The notes beneath the pieces are model-generated. The model was not told the origin of the DNA and searched no databases. It saw only the letters and a list, made by a program, of their open reading frames with translations. From positions 99,327,422 through 99,391,421 of the forward strand of contig OX328132.1 of assembly GCA_946811695.1 (NCBI GenBank): a stretch of DNA of 64,000 nucleotides, written 5' to 3'. Positions 44,810 to 57,435 of the stretch are shown here, piece after piece. Made by a program: the position numbers and the translations under genes. Origin of the DNA: Gonocerus acuteangulatus. Taxonomy: Eukaryota; Arthropoda; Insecta; Hemiptera; Coreidae. Numbering within the stretch: the first letter of the stretch is position 1; each line of letters begins with the position of its first letter.

Positions 44810-45360
44810 TCAGCGCGTTTCCGACCTCCCTTCTTAGGTTGAGTGTAATGAGGTTGGCTCACTCATAGGCTCAAAAATGCCCCAATTATGATGAAATTAG
44901 GTACGAAAATAATTTGTATAATTTAAAAGGTCACCCTCGTTAACCAGCAGAATCCGCCTACCGAAACACTGTATAACGGGCGAAATTCGCTCGAAACAAA
45001 TTAGTGCTCTTACGTTTTTTTTTTTTTTTTTGTTTTATATGCTTCCAGATACACTTTTTATACGTTTTTTTAACGCAGGGAAAAAATGAAATCCTTTTCA
45101 AGGGGGTATCTGTAGATGTTTTCTAGACAAGAGAATAAAACGTATTTTTTCAAACAAAATTTAGTTTGGGGATCATTGGATTCAGCTGAAATATTTTCTA
45201 CATGTTTCAAATTCATCCAAACTAAGATATTTATATTTTGGTCACATTTTGAGTTAAGGAAGTATTCGAAAAATAAATTTATAACGGACAGGAGCAGTTT
45301 TAGGATTTTCGTATATTTTCTTAAATATGTCGAACATGGTTGAGAAATTGTAGGATTTTC
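44810..45360 (+). mobile_element. HINE-like element, family 2, 5' part
   Basis: cagcgcgtttccgacctccc, 'gaggttggctc', 'tgatgaaattaggtacgaaa', 'cgttaaccagcagaatccgc', 'gcgaaattcgctcg'. The internal (TA)n is missing. Fades out near 45,360. Confidence 0.55.
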
Positions 45361-45791
45361 TCTTTGTGATGCCCCCAAACCTAAAAATGAAATTTTCAAA
45401 CGACTACATCCCTTAAGAAAAACAAATTCGACATGGTGATGGAAAATATGCCAAAGAGACACCAGAGCCCCAAAAAATATGAGCGTGTGCTGATAACTAC
45501 CTAGGAGGTGCGGTAAATACCTCTATAGGATAATAACCTCTATAGGATATCAATTATCCCCTCCCCTTCAGCCTCCCCTTTTCATCCAATTAGGGAAGTA
45601 TGTGGAAAAAAGGCCTTTCAGAGAAAAAGTATCTAATGAAAAGTTTATCATCTTCCTAAAACACAAATTACTGGAAATATCTGGAGAAAGGGATTATAAA
45701 ATAAGGTTTCCTTTTATTTCAGTACAGGAAGCCACCACAAAACATCCCCAGCATTTTCTTCGAATTTTCATATGAGACTTAAACAACGCCG
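45361..45791. other. No recognisable feature
   Basis: Nothing matched except a short direct repeat tataggata.aa.ctctataggata near 45,524-45,550. Confidence 0.45.
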
Positions 45792-46765
45792 CACTGTGCG
45801 GCGGTCTTCATAAAACCGCCGCGCAGTAGGACCAAACGACACATCTTGTTTTACAAAATACTACAGCTTCTAAATCTTAACGGATTTGAATGTGTTTTTT
45901 AAAATAAAAGCTAATAACATTAAGAAAAACTTTGTCTAGTTAGATTTTCGTTTTTTGTTTCCTTTGTTTATTAAATTACGTGTAAAGAAGTAATCGTAAC
46001 GATTGGAAGCACATTCCTACTCCGATAGATGTGGAATCACAAAATTTACTGAAAGAATAATTTATAAAATAGTTTATATAAAAATTATTAAGAATGATAA
46101 TATTTCAGCATCTTATTTCATTCATTACAATTATTATCTATACTAAATATTATTTCAATAATTCTAATTATTGAACTGAGATAAATTTACGTTTTATGAA
46201 GATGTGTCTTACTGATTTTTTCCATGTCTAATCAGGATTTGAATGTTTAATTTCAACGATATCAGTGCTGATTAGTAAGTTAGACGAAAAATGAAAAGTT
46301 GTTGTTTCATGTTCAATTATAAATCTTCGTGAATTTAATTTATTTAAAATAATTTAATAATAATAAAAATTTTTTGGAGCATTTTTTGGAGCACGATATG
46401 TTTGGCTCAAACGAGGAAAAAACTCCAAAATGCAATGTCCATTCCTGGAGTTAACTTTTATGGATTTTTATCCATAATTAGTCAAAGACTAAAACTCCAT
46501 TCGCTTGTTCCAATCAAAACAATTTGTAAAGCTGAAATTATCGTTTTTCTTGCTGCTGTAAGATTATTTCTATTTGTTGTAACATTGTTTTGAGCTCGTT
46601 GAAGCAGATTTGGTTGATCGGTGCGCTACATCATTAAAGTAGGCATGAAGACGAACTACTTGATAACAATAGCTGCGCATAAAAAAAAATAGACGAGCGG
46701 AAACCTGGCACAGAGAAATGCGAATTTTAAGCAAGGTTTGAGTAAAGCCCTTTTCCTAGCTTAAG
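45792..46765. mobile_element. Foldback family C, copy 2
   Basis: Starts with a terminal hairpin actgtgcggcggt / accgccgcgcagt (45,792-45,826), then arm sequence ('taaatcttaacggatttgaa', 'attacgtgtaaa') and the tail shared with copy 1 ('ttttaagcaaggtttgagta'). More decayed than copy 1: the central arms are partly replaced or deleted. Confidence 0.7.
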
Positions 46766-47139
46766 ATGGCGGCAATTGATCTAGGGCCGGTATGGGTCAG
46801 AGAATATATTACCGCTATCGTGATTAACGTGAAATGATTCGCATAATATTAAATCAATTCATTTGGCTCAAACTGAGAAAGAAAATGTTGAAAGCATGTG
46901 TAAACATTTACAAATACCAAACATGCACTTTGGTGAGATAAAAATATCCATTAGACATATTCTGATCTTCACCATGTTGGACGCAAATGTAGCCCAATCT
47001 GTAACTCGTCCGTCATAAATGAATAATCTAACAAAACGGCGCACCGTTTTCAACACTTTTGGCTCGGAAATTTCGCATCAATCTGTTGTTTGCTTATGTA
47101 CATTAAGACCTAAGACGTAATAGAGGACGTTCGTTGGTA
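46766..47139. other. No recognisable feature
   Basis: Nothing matched; the short minus frame at 46,868-47,056 has no recognisable similarity. Confidence 0.45.
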
Positions 47140-47600
47140 AAAAAATCCGACTCGGAGGAACTGCGTCATCTTAGCGCGTTTCAGAAAGTTTTCTATCCCT
47201 AGGCTCATTAGGAAAGCTTGGACTAGATATTGTTAGTAATTTGTAAAAAAATTATACGCCTACTTCAATGAAAGTAAGATTTTAGGCGCCATTGTGACCA
47301 GAAAATTTACAAAACCGAAGATTAGTCTGGCAGCCTCGTCGACTTTCGCTCTGAGAGCTCCAATATATTTAAGAAATTAGACGAAAATCCCAAAATTTCT
47401 CTTTTTTGGTTATCGAAATTTTCCTTTCAAATCACACAAAGTGTTTTTCTACCAAATTTCCGACACAGACGAATATATATATATAAACTTGAACCACCAG
47501 TATTTTCGTGAGGAATACGATCTGAAATGTGACTTTTCTGATTTGCACCTGCGGATTGCGTCATAAGATCGACCTCATAAGAAGTTTACTTTTCTAAAGA
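47140..47600 (-). mobile_element. HINE-like element, family 2, short copy with both ends
   Basis: On the minus strand, the 5' side lies at about 47,600-47,480 ('gaggtcgatcttatgacgca', 'tgaaaatactgg', 'ttcaagtttatatatata') and the 3' end at about 47,185-47,140 (gaaacgcgctaagatgacgc, cagttcctccgagtcgga, tttttt). Internally deleted to about 460 bp, which shows the ends move as a unit. Confidence 0.6.
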
Positions 47601-49384
47601 GTAGGTGAGCAAACGCTTCTTTTTTTTTTTTATTAGCAATGTTTTATAGAGATTTGAAAATACTCTGATGCATATTGTGTCACATATTTATCTTTTTGCA
47701 CTTAAAAATTTTAAAATCTCAAGTGGAATATGCAATATGTTTCTCAATCGAACATTACGGACCAAATTTTAAATTCCTTGGATACATACTGAAACATAAT
47801 AACAATCACAACTGTTAATTTATGCTTATAGAAATTATGTTTGGAGGAACTAATTTCGGCTGGAGTTTTCTGTATTTGATTTATCTTGATTTTTTGAGCA
47901 AATACATTTTAATTCACAAAAACAGAAAAAAAAACTTGGCATTTGAAGTTGATATGACTTTAGAATATATTTAATTGTTTTCTCCCTCTGAATGTATCTT
48001 GAGGAAAATTATTGTGATAATTAAACATGAAGAAAAAATGTTAAACGCCATTAAAGTAATGCAAAGAATCTGAAATTATATCTAATTACAAAATTAAAGG
48101 TTATTATTTGAGGAGGAAATATCCAGTATTAATTAAGATGGCGTACAAAACATTTATGAGAATTATAATTAAATTATCTAAACGGACAGTAAAAATTGAT
48201 ATCGGAGTAATTTATCGCAACAAGAAATAAATAAATGGAATGCTTTGAGTTTAAGCAAATATCTCGCTTACACTTTTCAATGGTTATCATTATTGCTAAA
48301 TTCTCTCATAAAAATGTGCGTATATATATACAATTTGAAAAACTGTTTTTTTTTTTTCATGACCATTGAGTTATGAAGCGTCGTTTGCGTCTTATGTGTG
48401 TTCATTACCTTCCATTTCTTCAGATCCATAGTATGGTTATATCTAGGTGAGAAATCGGGACCTGTCATAGCAAACATGGTCAATGTTATCTTTGACTTAA
48501 CAATAACAGTTTGTGCTTGCCCGAATAACAGGGGCCTTGTGGATAGGATGATGTTGATAGGGCGGAAGGATACATGTAGTAACGTTGTTTTGGGTTAGGC
48601 CAAGAGAATAGCACATCATTCTAGAAGCACCTAATACGAGCATACTAACAGCCAAATATAGATCGGCTACTTACGCTTGTCTCGTAACCTCTTCAAGTTT
48701 CATCCATCTGCAAGCCTAGACTTACACCTATACCCATTCACATACATCTGGCGTCTCACGAACCTCAGTATCTTGGAAAACTAGATCCAAATCGAGTACT
48801 TCAGCGAAATAAAAGCTGACGAACCGAAAGTGGTAATTTCATTTTTCACGGCGGATATACTAAATCCTGAAATGTATTGAGACCGTTAAAAAAACACAAT
48901 ATAATTTGGGTTCTGCAAATAGGTTCAAAGTTAATTTCACCTCCTTTCCTAAATAACCTGATCTGAACGTTCACAGATTTGGGTACATCTGCTGATTTGG
49001 GGACGAAAATATTTCCGTCAACTACACTTTTTCCTGCCTTCCTTGATCCATGACTTATCTGCTTTTATTATGAGGTTAATGTCCCAGAAAGATGTGTTTA
49101 TCTTTCATTCATTCAATCAAATTTCTACCAATTTTCCTGCTATTGTTATAAACTTTTTTTCTAACCTTGCACCTCAGATTTTATTTTAAAAGTTCTATAT
49201 TAAACATCAGGAACTCAGCTCAGGAAGAAATTCATTGAGGAAGCCACTGCCTGAAGAAGTCATGAATTGTTGAGAATCGGCTAAGAAAAGTGCCAGATAT
49301 TTGGAGAAATCTATATTTTGCACATTTCGTCCGGGCCTTTGGAAGCTACTTTAGTAAAACATGCCTAGGGGACGAAGGATGACT
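47601..49384. other. No recognisable gene
   Basis: AT-rich; open frames here have no recognisable similarity. Confidence 0.45.
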
Positions 49385-49690
49385 AGGATATAGGGTATGC
49401 CGAAACGTGTGTATTTTTTCAATGATTTGTATAACTATTGGGTTGTGGCTATTAATGTTCTGCAATGAATGTAATGCAGTTATTGAGTCAGTACATGTTG
49501 TAATTCGGTCAGTTTTTACGTCATGTGTATTCTCTAAACACAGTGAGATGGTGTGCAGTTCAGTTGAGAAGATGTTGTTATTTTGAGGAATATTCCCATT
49601 ATATTCGTGTCCTCAAGTACAGCCACTGCACCAGTATATTGGTTAGTTTTCGATCCGACGCACAGTGTACCGTCCAATGGACAAAAACCT
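49385..49690 (-). pseudogene. RNase H domain remnant of a LINE
   Basis: Minus-strand reading starts PLDGT (first Asp), YTGAVAVLEDTN, then after a one-base shift FSTELHTISLCLE (catalytic Glu), TTCTDSITALHSLQ (catalytic Asp), NPIVIQIIEK. This is the order of the RNase H fold found at the C-terminus of I-type LINEs. A stop follows near 49,358. No reverse transcriptase is seen upstream. It indicates a third LINE type in the window. Confidence 0.65.
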
Positions 49691-49699
49691 AAATTTTTG

Positions 49700-51119
49700 A
49701 TTTCTTATATATAATTTTTAATCCTCTAGCTAAGTTTAGAAACTATTCAAGGAATTAAAATCGTATAAAACTAAGAAATATTAGTTTTATTTTGATCAAC
49801 AAACACATTAGCAGTATTATAAACAAGGCAAAGTCTTTAAAATCTGTTTCATACCAACAATCAGTTTGAGCCTCTCTCGTTGACGATAGTACAGTGTTTT
49901 TATTAAGTCATCCAAAGGAAATTACGTCAAAACTATTCCTTTTTTATCTGATATAATTGATTATGGGTAATTACTCCGTTATTATTTATCCTGAATTATT
50001 TTTCATTGATCTTTGAAATTTTTTTTAAGTATAAAATTTTGATAGGCCATAACTAAAAAACTTCATCTGAACACATCTCAAGTTTTTTAGAGCTTAAAGT
50101 ATACCTCAAGTATAATGTACTGAGGGTAATTTAGTTTGCCGAAATTTGCCGATTCCAACGATTTGTATTTTTAGATCCATCATCATTTTTTCTTCAAAAT
50201 TTGAAAAAAATGTGGATAAATCCAAGAAAACGGTATTAATTCTTGGGTAAATGATTCAATTTAATCTGCAGGATGATTCTAAAGAAATATTAAGCAATAT
50301 TAAAAATACTGCCAGTTTAGTCCTATATTATATGTAAAAAATGTGAGAACGTGTTCGCCGCAGAGAAAAATCTCTTATATAAATACTGGTAATAAAGAAA
50401 TTCCTTAATAATTACATAGAAAATGGGAAAATATTGTTATTCTATGGCAATATTACTATAAGTATAATTTACTACCACACTGTTACTACATTATATGTTA
50501 CAGTTATAATATATTTTATAATATTGTTATTAATAATATTATTACCTGCTATATTATTTCTATTAATATTACAAATATTACAATTAATATTATTTTAGCC
50601 GTATAGTATGCATTATTATACTATTCTTACCTTGTTTTGAGTTGATTTCCATTGATAAAAATGTTTATTTGAAAATAACTAGTGGTTAATGATTTTTGTC
50701 CATAATCCTCACTACTTCGTTACACTGTGCGACGGTGTAAATGAAGTCTCTGTGCTATTTAAAAGAATTGTCTTAAATAAATTTTAGTGATGTGGTGTTG
50801 AATTTTTTGTATTTTTCTGATCTAGGTCATATTTTATGTTTCCTAGAGGCCATGGTATGCACGTGGAACGAAATATTAGAAATGGTGTTACGTATCGGAT
50901 TATGGAGTGATGTGAATAATTTAATGATCTAACTTGGAGGGACCGTTGTATAGAAGGGTTTCTTCGATATTTTTCAATGATATTGTTTTCTAATTATAAT
51001 GAGAAGCATTGACTATTTAAAAATTCCATTCTTTCAGTACATTTTCACATACGTCTCTACTCTGACTGTCGTTCTCAACTCTCAGCGAAAAGACTTGGGG
51101 TTGTGTTAACGCTTTATAG
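49700..51119. other. AT-rich, no gene
   Basis: Very AT-rich, with attattaatattac-like stretches near 50,440-50,640. Nothing recognised. Confidence 0.5.
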
Positions 51120-51440
51120 CGATGTACACCTTACATTATTTTTTATATATATTACATTATTGTCTACATGTTAATATTGTGTATATATCATTACATTATA
51201 TTATAGTCTATGTATTTATATCGTTTATATATTATTATTACGTTATATTAAATTACATAATTGTCTATACTTACATCATGTGTATATTACTGCATTATAT
51301 TACGTTATTGTGTATATATGTACATTCTATATAACAAAGGTCTTATACAATTATTATTACAATTATACAATAAATACTATATACATATACAGACATTAAA
51401 TACTATATAATACAGTATAAATACTATATACATATACGGT
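51120..51440. repeat. Degenerate AT-rich minisatellite
   Basis: Imperfect units of about 45-55 bp around tgtctat...tgtatat...cattacattatatta at about 51,162, 51,208 and 51,263, and a second short repeat aaatactatatacatataca at 51,373-51,440. Confidence 0.6.
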
Positions 51441-51492
51441 CTTGATCTAAAAGCTCCTGTAGCTATTCGTATATAACTTGTGTTAATTGGGT

Positions 51493-51762
51493 CTAGTATT
51501 TCAAATACACTGGGTTTTGCAGATGAGAATACAGCACATCCATAATAGAGACCTGGTATTGACCAGTAGAATTGGGGTGGGATGAAAATATCGAATGAAA
51601 GGTTAGGAATCGGGATTTTGCGTGATCTTTTACGAAGGGAATATTGAGGTCGTTATGTAGGGTTTTATTGGAGACATAAAAAGGTGGGCTGTCTATTATG
51701 CGAAGGGCTTTGGATTGGAATGCTTGTATTCGGTGTTTTTTGAGTTTTTCACTGATCCCCAT
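51493..51762 (-). pseudogene. Jockey-type LINE tail fragment
   Basis: Minus-strand frame IQAFQSKALRI, PPFYVSNKTLHNDLNIPFV, KSRFLTFHS, which is the same post-RT tail as the LINE at 12.9-15.7 kb and close to that at 17.4 kb. The RT core is absent. The rest of the frame past the tail is unrelated. Confidence 0.85.
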
Positions 51763-52589
51763 ATTGTGAGTAATATAGATTCATCAATACCTTTTCCTTT
51801 TAATGGACGAATCAGTTATAACGTGCATTAGCAGAGAAGCATTTGATAAATGTGCCCGCTTTTTTTTAAGCACTTATTAAAAAAAGTATACTTACTTTAA
51901 AAATAATTAAATTAACTCATACTTACTGCGCATCAATGTAAATATACAAAAATAGTTCATTAGAGAACTTAATGGAAAGATGGTCTGGTTTTGATGCAAA
52001 CAAATTTGAAAAGTAATTTTGTTCGTCCTGTTTAGAATTCAACTTTTTAGCACTAAATAAGTGAAAAATTTATTTGGGCAATGACCGGGAAGCAGGAAGG
52101 ATCAGACAAAAGCTCTCAAATTAATTCAATATTTTTTGGAGCGTTGTTCGAGCCAATGGGGTCTAGAAGAATTATTATGATAGAATAACGTTTTGTTCAC
52201 ATTCACCATGCGCAAGCAGTTTTTAATCCATGAGTGGAATCTTTCGTATCTGCCATCTGGTCCACTTTTAATTGTAAAACTGACTTGACTAGATTTTTAT
52301 GGACATCGTTATTAAAATTAACAGGACGTCTTGAACGGGGTTTATAATAAACGCTGCTTTCTCGAACTCGAAGTTTTCACAACTACACAAGCAGGTCCAT
52401 TCAGCGTATTTTGTGGTTCAGTAGTTGCGTCACATCGGCAACTGAAACTGTCTTGCATTCCCCGACGGTGATCGATTTTACATTCGAATTCCTCTTCACA
52501 ACCCCTGCTGAGCCGTAACTTCGGGGTTGCAGGAAGATTTAGCTCCATGGACCGTTGATCATTTTTGATGATTTGACCAAGAATTGTTT
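51763..52589. other. No recognisable feature
   Basis: No gene recognised. The minus frame at 52,342-52,548 has no known motif. Confidence 0.4.
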
Positions 52590-52995
52590 TAGTCGCGGTG
52601 ATAAGCGATTGCTTTTATCGAGGCTGTAAGCGACGCCTTGATGTCGTGGGGGTATGATTTCCTTTTGCAACGATAAGCAATAAGGCCCCGACAATAAGCG
52701 GTGTCAGGTTGTCGTACCGATAATCAATTCCTTGTCGTCAAAACAGTGAGCAATTACGTCGTGAAAAAAGTTATTGTTGACGTGGCTTTAAGCGATGCCT
52801 TTTATTGTTGTGGTACTGATTGCTTGCCCCAAAGATAAGCAATAACACCGCAGGGCTAAGCGATTCCTTGTTGCCAGGGATTTAAGCAATGCCTTTCTTT
52901 ATTGGTGAGGTAAGTGATTCTTTGTCATCACTACAAGAAGCGATAACTTCCATGCAGTAGGAAATGTCTTGTCGCTTCGGCTGATGCCTTTGGTG
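52590..52995. repeat. Degenerate minisatellite with 'taagcgatnccttnttgtcg' units
   Basis: Recurring 'aagcgat' or 'aagcaat' plus 'cctt..ttgtcg' words at irregular 30-40 bp steps (for example gataagcgattgcttttatc, ttaagcgatgccttttattg, ctaagcgattccttgttgcc, ttaagcaatgcctttcttta). No coding frame is maintained. Origin unknown. Confidence 0.6.
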
Positions 52996-53935
52996 TTGCA
53001 GTACGCAATTTCCTTACCTAACGAATTTCATTAACAGTCACGTCCAGTTTTCTATATTTTGTTGAATATATAGAATAGGGATGAGGAAGTGCGGTCACAA
53101 TTTGAACGATTATTATAGTTTTTACTAAAAGAAAATATCCCGAAATGTAAATTTTAATATGACGAGTGCTGCCGGAAGAAGCAGTTTTTTCAAGGCGGTG
53201 ATTCTCAGAGTTTGGTCTCAAGAGTTAATGAAACTACATTTTATAATATAAATGAGTCAACGTTTCGGCTTAAAGTTGAAGCCTTCATGAAGAGAGGTAG
53301 AACTGACTTCGGTAAGGAATTCTTCCTCTCCTGATAGTCCAACCAGACTTTATTCACATTCACCATCGAATCTGGATCATCTCCAACTCAGAACTATCAA
53401 CGATCAACGACCTCCTTAAAGAAATGTATTCGGTTGCTTTCAATCTATTGAGCATGCTTTTCCGAAGGAAATGGATGGGATTTATGCAGATATCCATCAA
53501 GCAGGAATAGATGAGCTACCCTAGTTATTAATTATGAGTACAAGCTCTGCTTGAAAAAGTTCTCCTCTGCTGGGCTTGCTATCCCATCCCGAGAACCAAC
53601 CAACTGTCCCCTTCTATCTTCTTCATCCGTAACCCAACTCTAGCAAAAATATCACTTAAATTGCATAGCCTAGGCGTTCTAGACCCCCATCCGTCCTGAT
53701 TAGCCTCTGCTCAAATCTACTGAATCGAGCATTTTATACACACACACTCTTTCACACAAACACACAGATATTGCCGGAGGGCGGTTCTGCAAGGTGGTTA
53801 AGGTGTATAGGGAGGTGGTTTTTTAGTGAGTAGGAATCTCACACTGTAGTGGCTTTGTCCACTTCGTCTCATGCAAGATTTTTCACCTCTGTGAACTTGG
53901 CACCCCACTTTCGAAAAAAAATATGACAATAGACT
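52996..53935. other. No recognisable gene
   Basis: Unique sequence to the left of the palindrome. Short AC-type run at 53,738-53,766. Confidence 0.45.
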
Positions 53936-56005
53936 CAAAAAATTGCAAATCGTTTGTAGTTATTTGTAGTGAAAAAAATTTCGTTTGTAGTTGCTCCGTT
54001 TTTGAGAACCGGGGGGTCAAAAAATACCCCGCACCCGACTTCAACCGATTGGAACCAAACCACTTTTATTCGACGTAAAATCGTTTGTAGTTGTTTGTAG
54101 TGAAAGAATTTTCGTTTGTAGTTGCCTAGAAAAAAAGTTACAGCCACTTTAAGAATTTTCAAAATGGCGACTTTTTTAGTTTTAGGGGTGCGTGTTTTCT
54201 TATGGTCTCAATACATTCTAAATCGTTTGTAGTTGATAGTTTTGAAAGAATTTTCGTTTGTAGTTGCCTAGAAAAAAAGTTACAGCCGCTTTATGAATTT
54301 TCAAAATGGCGACTATTTTTAGGTTTTGGGGTGCGTGTTTTCTTATGGTCTCAATTCGTTCTAAATCGTTTGTAGTTGATAGATTTGAAAGAATTTTCGT
54401 TTGTAGTTGCCTAGAAAAAAAGTTACAGCCGCTTTATGAATTTTCAAAATGGCGACTTTTTTTAGTTTTGGGGGTGCGTGTTTTCTCACGGTCTCAATTC
54501 GTTCTAAATCGTTTGTAGTTGATAGTTTTGAAAGAATTTTCGTTTGTAGTTGCCTAGAAAAAAAGTTACAGCCGCTTTCTGAATTTTCAAAATGGTGACT
54601 TTTTTAGTTTTAGGGGTGCGTGTTTTCTAATGGTCTCAATTCGTTCTAAATCGTTTGTAGTTGATAGATTTGAAAGAATTTTCGTTTGTAGTTGCCTAGA
54701 AAAAAAGTTACAGCCGCTTTATGAATTTTCAAAATGGCGACTTTTTTAGTTTTAGGGGTGCGCGTTTTCTTATGGTCTCAATACATTCTAAATCGTTTGT
54801 AGTTGATAGTTTTGAAAGAATTTTCGTTTGTAGTTGCCTAGAAAAAAAGTTACAGCCGCTTTATGAATTTTCAAAATGGCGACTTTTTTTAGGTTTTGGG
54901 GTGCGTGTTTTCTTATGGTCTCAAGTCGTTCTAAATCGTTTGTAGTTGATAGATTTGAAAGAATTTTCGTTTGTAGTTGCCTAGAAAAAAAGTTACAGCC
55001 GCTTTATGAATTTTCAAAATGGCGACATTTTTTAGTTTTAGGGGTGCGTGTTTTCTCACGGTCTCAATTCGTTCTCAATCGTTTGTAGTTGATCGTTTTG
55101 AAAGAATTTTCGTTTGTAGTTGCCTAGAAAAAAAGTTACAGCCGCTTTATGACTTTTCAAAATGGCGACTTTTTTTAGGTTTTGGGGTGCGTGTTTTCTT
55201 ATGGTCTCAATTCGTTCTAAATCGTTTGTAGTTGATAGATTTGAACGAATTTTCGTTTGTAGTTGCCTAGAAAAAAAGTTACAGCCGCTTTATGAATTTT
55301 CAAAATGGCGACTTTTTTTAGGTTTTGGGGTGCGTGTTTTCTTATGGTCTCAATTCGTTCTAAATCGTTTGTAGTTGATAGATTTGAAAGAATTTTCGTT
55401 TGTAGTTGCCTAGAAAAAAAGTTACAGCCGCTTTATGAATTTTCAAAATGGCGACTTTTTTTAGGTTTTGGGGTGCGTGTTTTCTTATGGTCTCAATTCG
55501 TTCTAAATCGTTTGTAGTTGATAGATTTGAAAGAATTTTCGTTTGTAGTTGCCTAGAAAAAAAGTTACAGCCGCTTTATGAATTTTCAAAATGGCGACTT
55601 TTTTTAGGTTTTGGGGTGCGTGTTTTCTTATGGTCTCAATTCGTTCTAAATCGTTTGTAGTTGATAGTTTTGAAAGAATTTTCGTTTGTAGTTGCCTAGA
55701 AAAAAAGTTACAGCCGCTTTATGAATTTTCAAAATGGCGACTTTTTTAGTTTTAGGGGTGCGTGTTTTCTAATGGTCTCAATTCGTTCTAAATCGTTTGT
55801 AGTTGATAGATTTGAAAGAATTTTCGTTTCTAGTTGCCTAGAAAAAAAGTTACAGCCGCTTTATGAATTTTCAAAATGGCGACTTTTTTAGTTTTAGGGG
55901 TGCGTGTTTTTTTATGGTCTCAATTCGTTCTAAATCGTTTGTAGTTGATAGTTTTGAAAGAATTTTCGTTTGTAGTTGCCTAGAAAAAAACGTTACAGCC
56001 GCTTT
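53936..56005 (+). repeat. ~143 bp satellite array, left arm
   Basis: About 13-14 units of 141-143 bp, orderly from 54,117; the first one or two units (53,940-54,110) are diverged. Each unit contains 'tcaaaatggcgac', a T-run, 'ggggtgcgtgttttct', 'atggtctcaattcg', 'aaatcgtttgtagttgatag', 'ttttcgtttgtagttgccta' and 'gttacagccgctt'. The 12-mer cgtttgtagttg occurs twice per unit, 31 bp apart. A frame that reads through each unit arises from the repeat and shifts every unit, so it is not a gene. Confidence 0.95.
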
Positions 56006-56126
56006 TTAGCACTTTCCTCTGGTGGAAAGTAGCTATTGAGGTTGCACTCATGACGGAATTTTTGAAAAATTTCTTCAAATCTTTATCGATCCTACCTAGT
56101 AGACACTGAAAACGACCCCCGTTAAA

Positions 56127-56171
<45 letters not shown>

Positions 56172-56247
56172 CCCACTCTTCCTTCGCTGTGCCTTAGGCT
56201 GCCCTATACCAGCGGTCCTTCCAATTTGCAATTTGTATCCAGCCGTA

Positions 56248-56312
<65 letters not shown>

Positions 56313-57198
56313 ATGTCTGTTAACACGATTGCGGCCAGAGTTTTTGTTTCATCTTCACGAATCGTTGTGTCTAGCGTTCAATTAGCAAACGATTGAACGA
56401 GTTCGTTAACCACCAAAATCGGTCTATCGGGAGGGGGGGGGGGGGGTTTACCCCGGGCCCAAAACACTAATTTGACCATGCCAGCCGTAGTTTTTGTTAT
56501 ATTTCAACGAAACTCGGTATTCGTTATGTTGATCTCAAGAGAGGAATACGTTATAAAAATATACTATATCGGTTCATTAGGAGGGGAGGTTTACTCTGGA
56601 CCCACATTACCGATTTGCCACTACCAGTCATAATTTTTGTTACATTTCAAAGAAACTCGGTACTCGTGGTGGTAATCAACAGGGAAAAATGGGTTGTAAA
56701 AATAAACTAAATCCGGTTATTCAGAGGGGGGATTTACCCCGGACCGAAAGTATTAATATACTCATACCGGTCGTAATTTCTCCCCTATTGTAACGAAACG
56801 CGGTATACGTCGTGGGTATCTCATGAGAAAGAAGTGTTGTAAAAATGAAGTAAATCGGTCAATTGGAAAAGAGAGTTTACTTAATACTCTGTTTCATTAG
56901 AAATGTTAACCGCCAGATGTAGGTTCACAAAGCCGCCGCGAGGAGCGCTATCTCCCACTAGGAGGACTGTATCCTGTTCCTGCGTCAGATCAAAAGACGG
57001 AAAATGAAGTCTTTGTGTGTTTATGAAGTTGTAGTATTAATAATTGAACAGTTCTCATAAGAAATGTAAATGAGCAGAACTATTCATGTTTTTATTTTAT
57101 TTATATAGGCTATTTACGGAAAATTATTCAATAATGTTTTCTACACTACAAAAATTCCGAGGAAAGTGCTTAGTTATGCAGATCCTGCGTGACGGAGT
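56006..57198 (+). mobile_element. HINE-like element, family 1, in left arm
   Basis: 5' inverted repeat agcactttcctc (56,008-56,019), 'ttgcactcatgacgg', (TA)n at 56,132-56,166 and 56,251-56,311, 'gttcgttaaccaccaaaatc', three to four ~145 bp internal units with G-runs, 'gatgtaggttcacaaagccg', 3' inverted repeat gaggaaagtgcttag (57,160-57,174), hairpin gcagatcctgc and gtgacggag. The satellite monomer is split: 'acagccgcttt' before, 'ttgaattttcaatatcgcaa' after (compare atgaattttcaaaatggcga in intact monomers). Confidence 0.65.
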
Positions 57199-57435
57199 AA
57201 TTGAATTTTCAATATCGCAACGTTTTCAGTTTTTTTTAACACCCTTAGGAATTTGATATTTTTTTTTTATGGATATAGTGTCTTACCTTTTAATGATCCT
57301 GTTCGGCAGGTTGCATCCAAATTACTTGGAGACGGTTTTAGCAAAGATTATGTTTAATTATACATTAGTCAAAAAACCAGAAATAAAATAGGCGACAAAA
57401 TTAGCGGTCATAGAATCAGTTCAGTCGATAAATAA

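Noticed and set aside
54306..55660. Series of 70-residue plus-strand frames starting MATFFRFWGACF
   Set aside because: They come from the 143 bp satellite. The period is not a multiple of 3, each frame overlaps the next, and sequence changes do not favour synonymous sites as far as can be seen.
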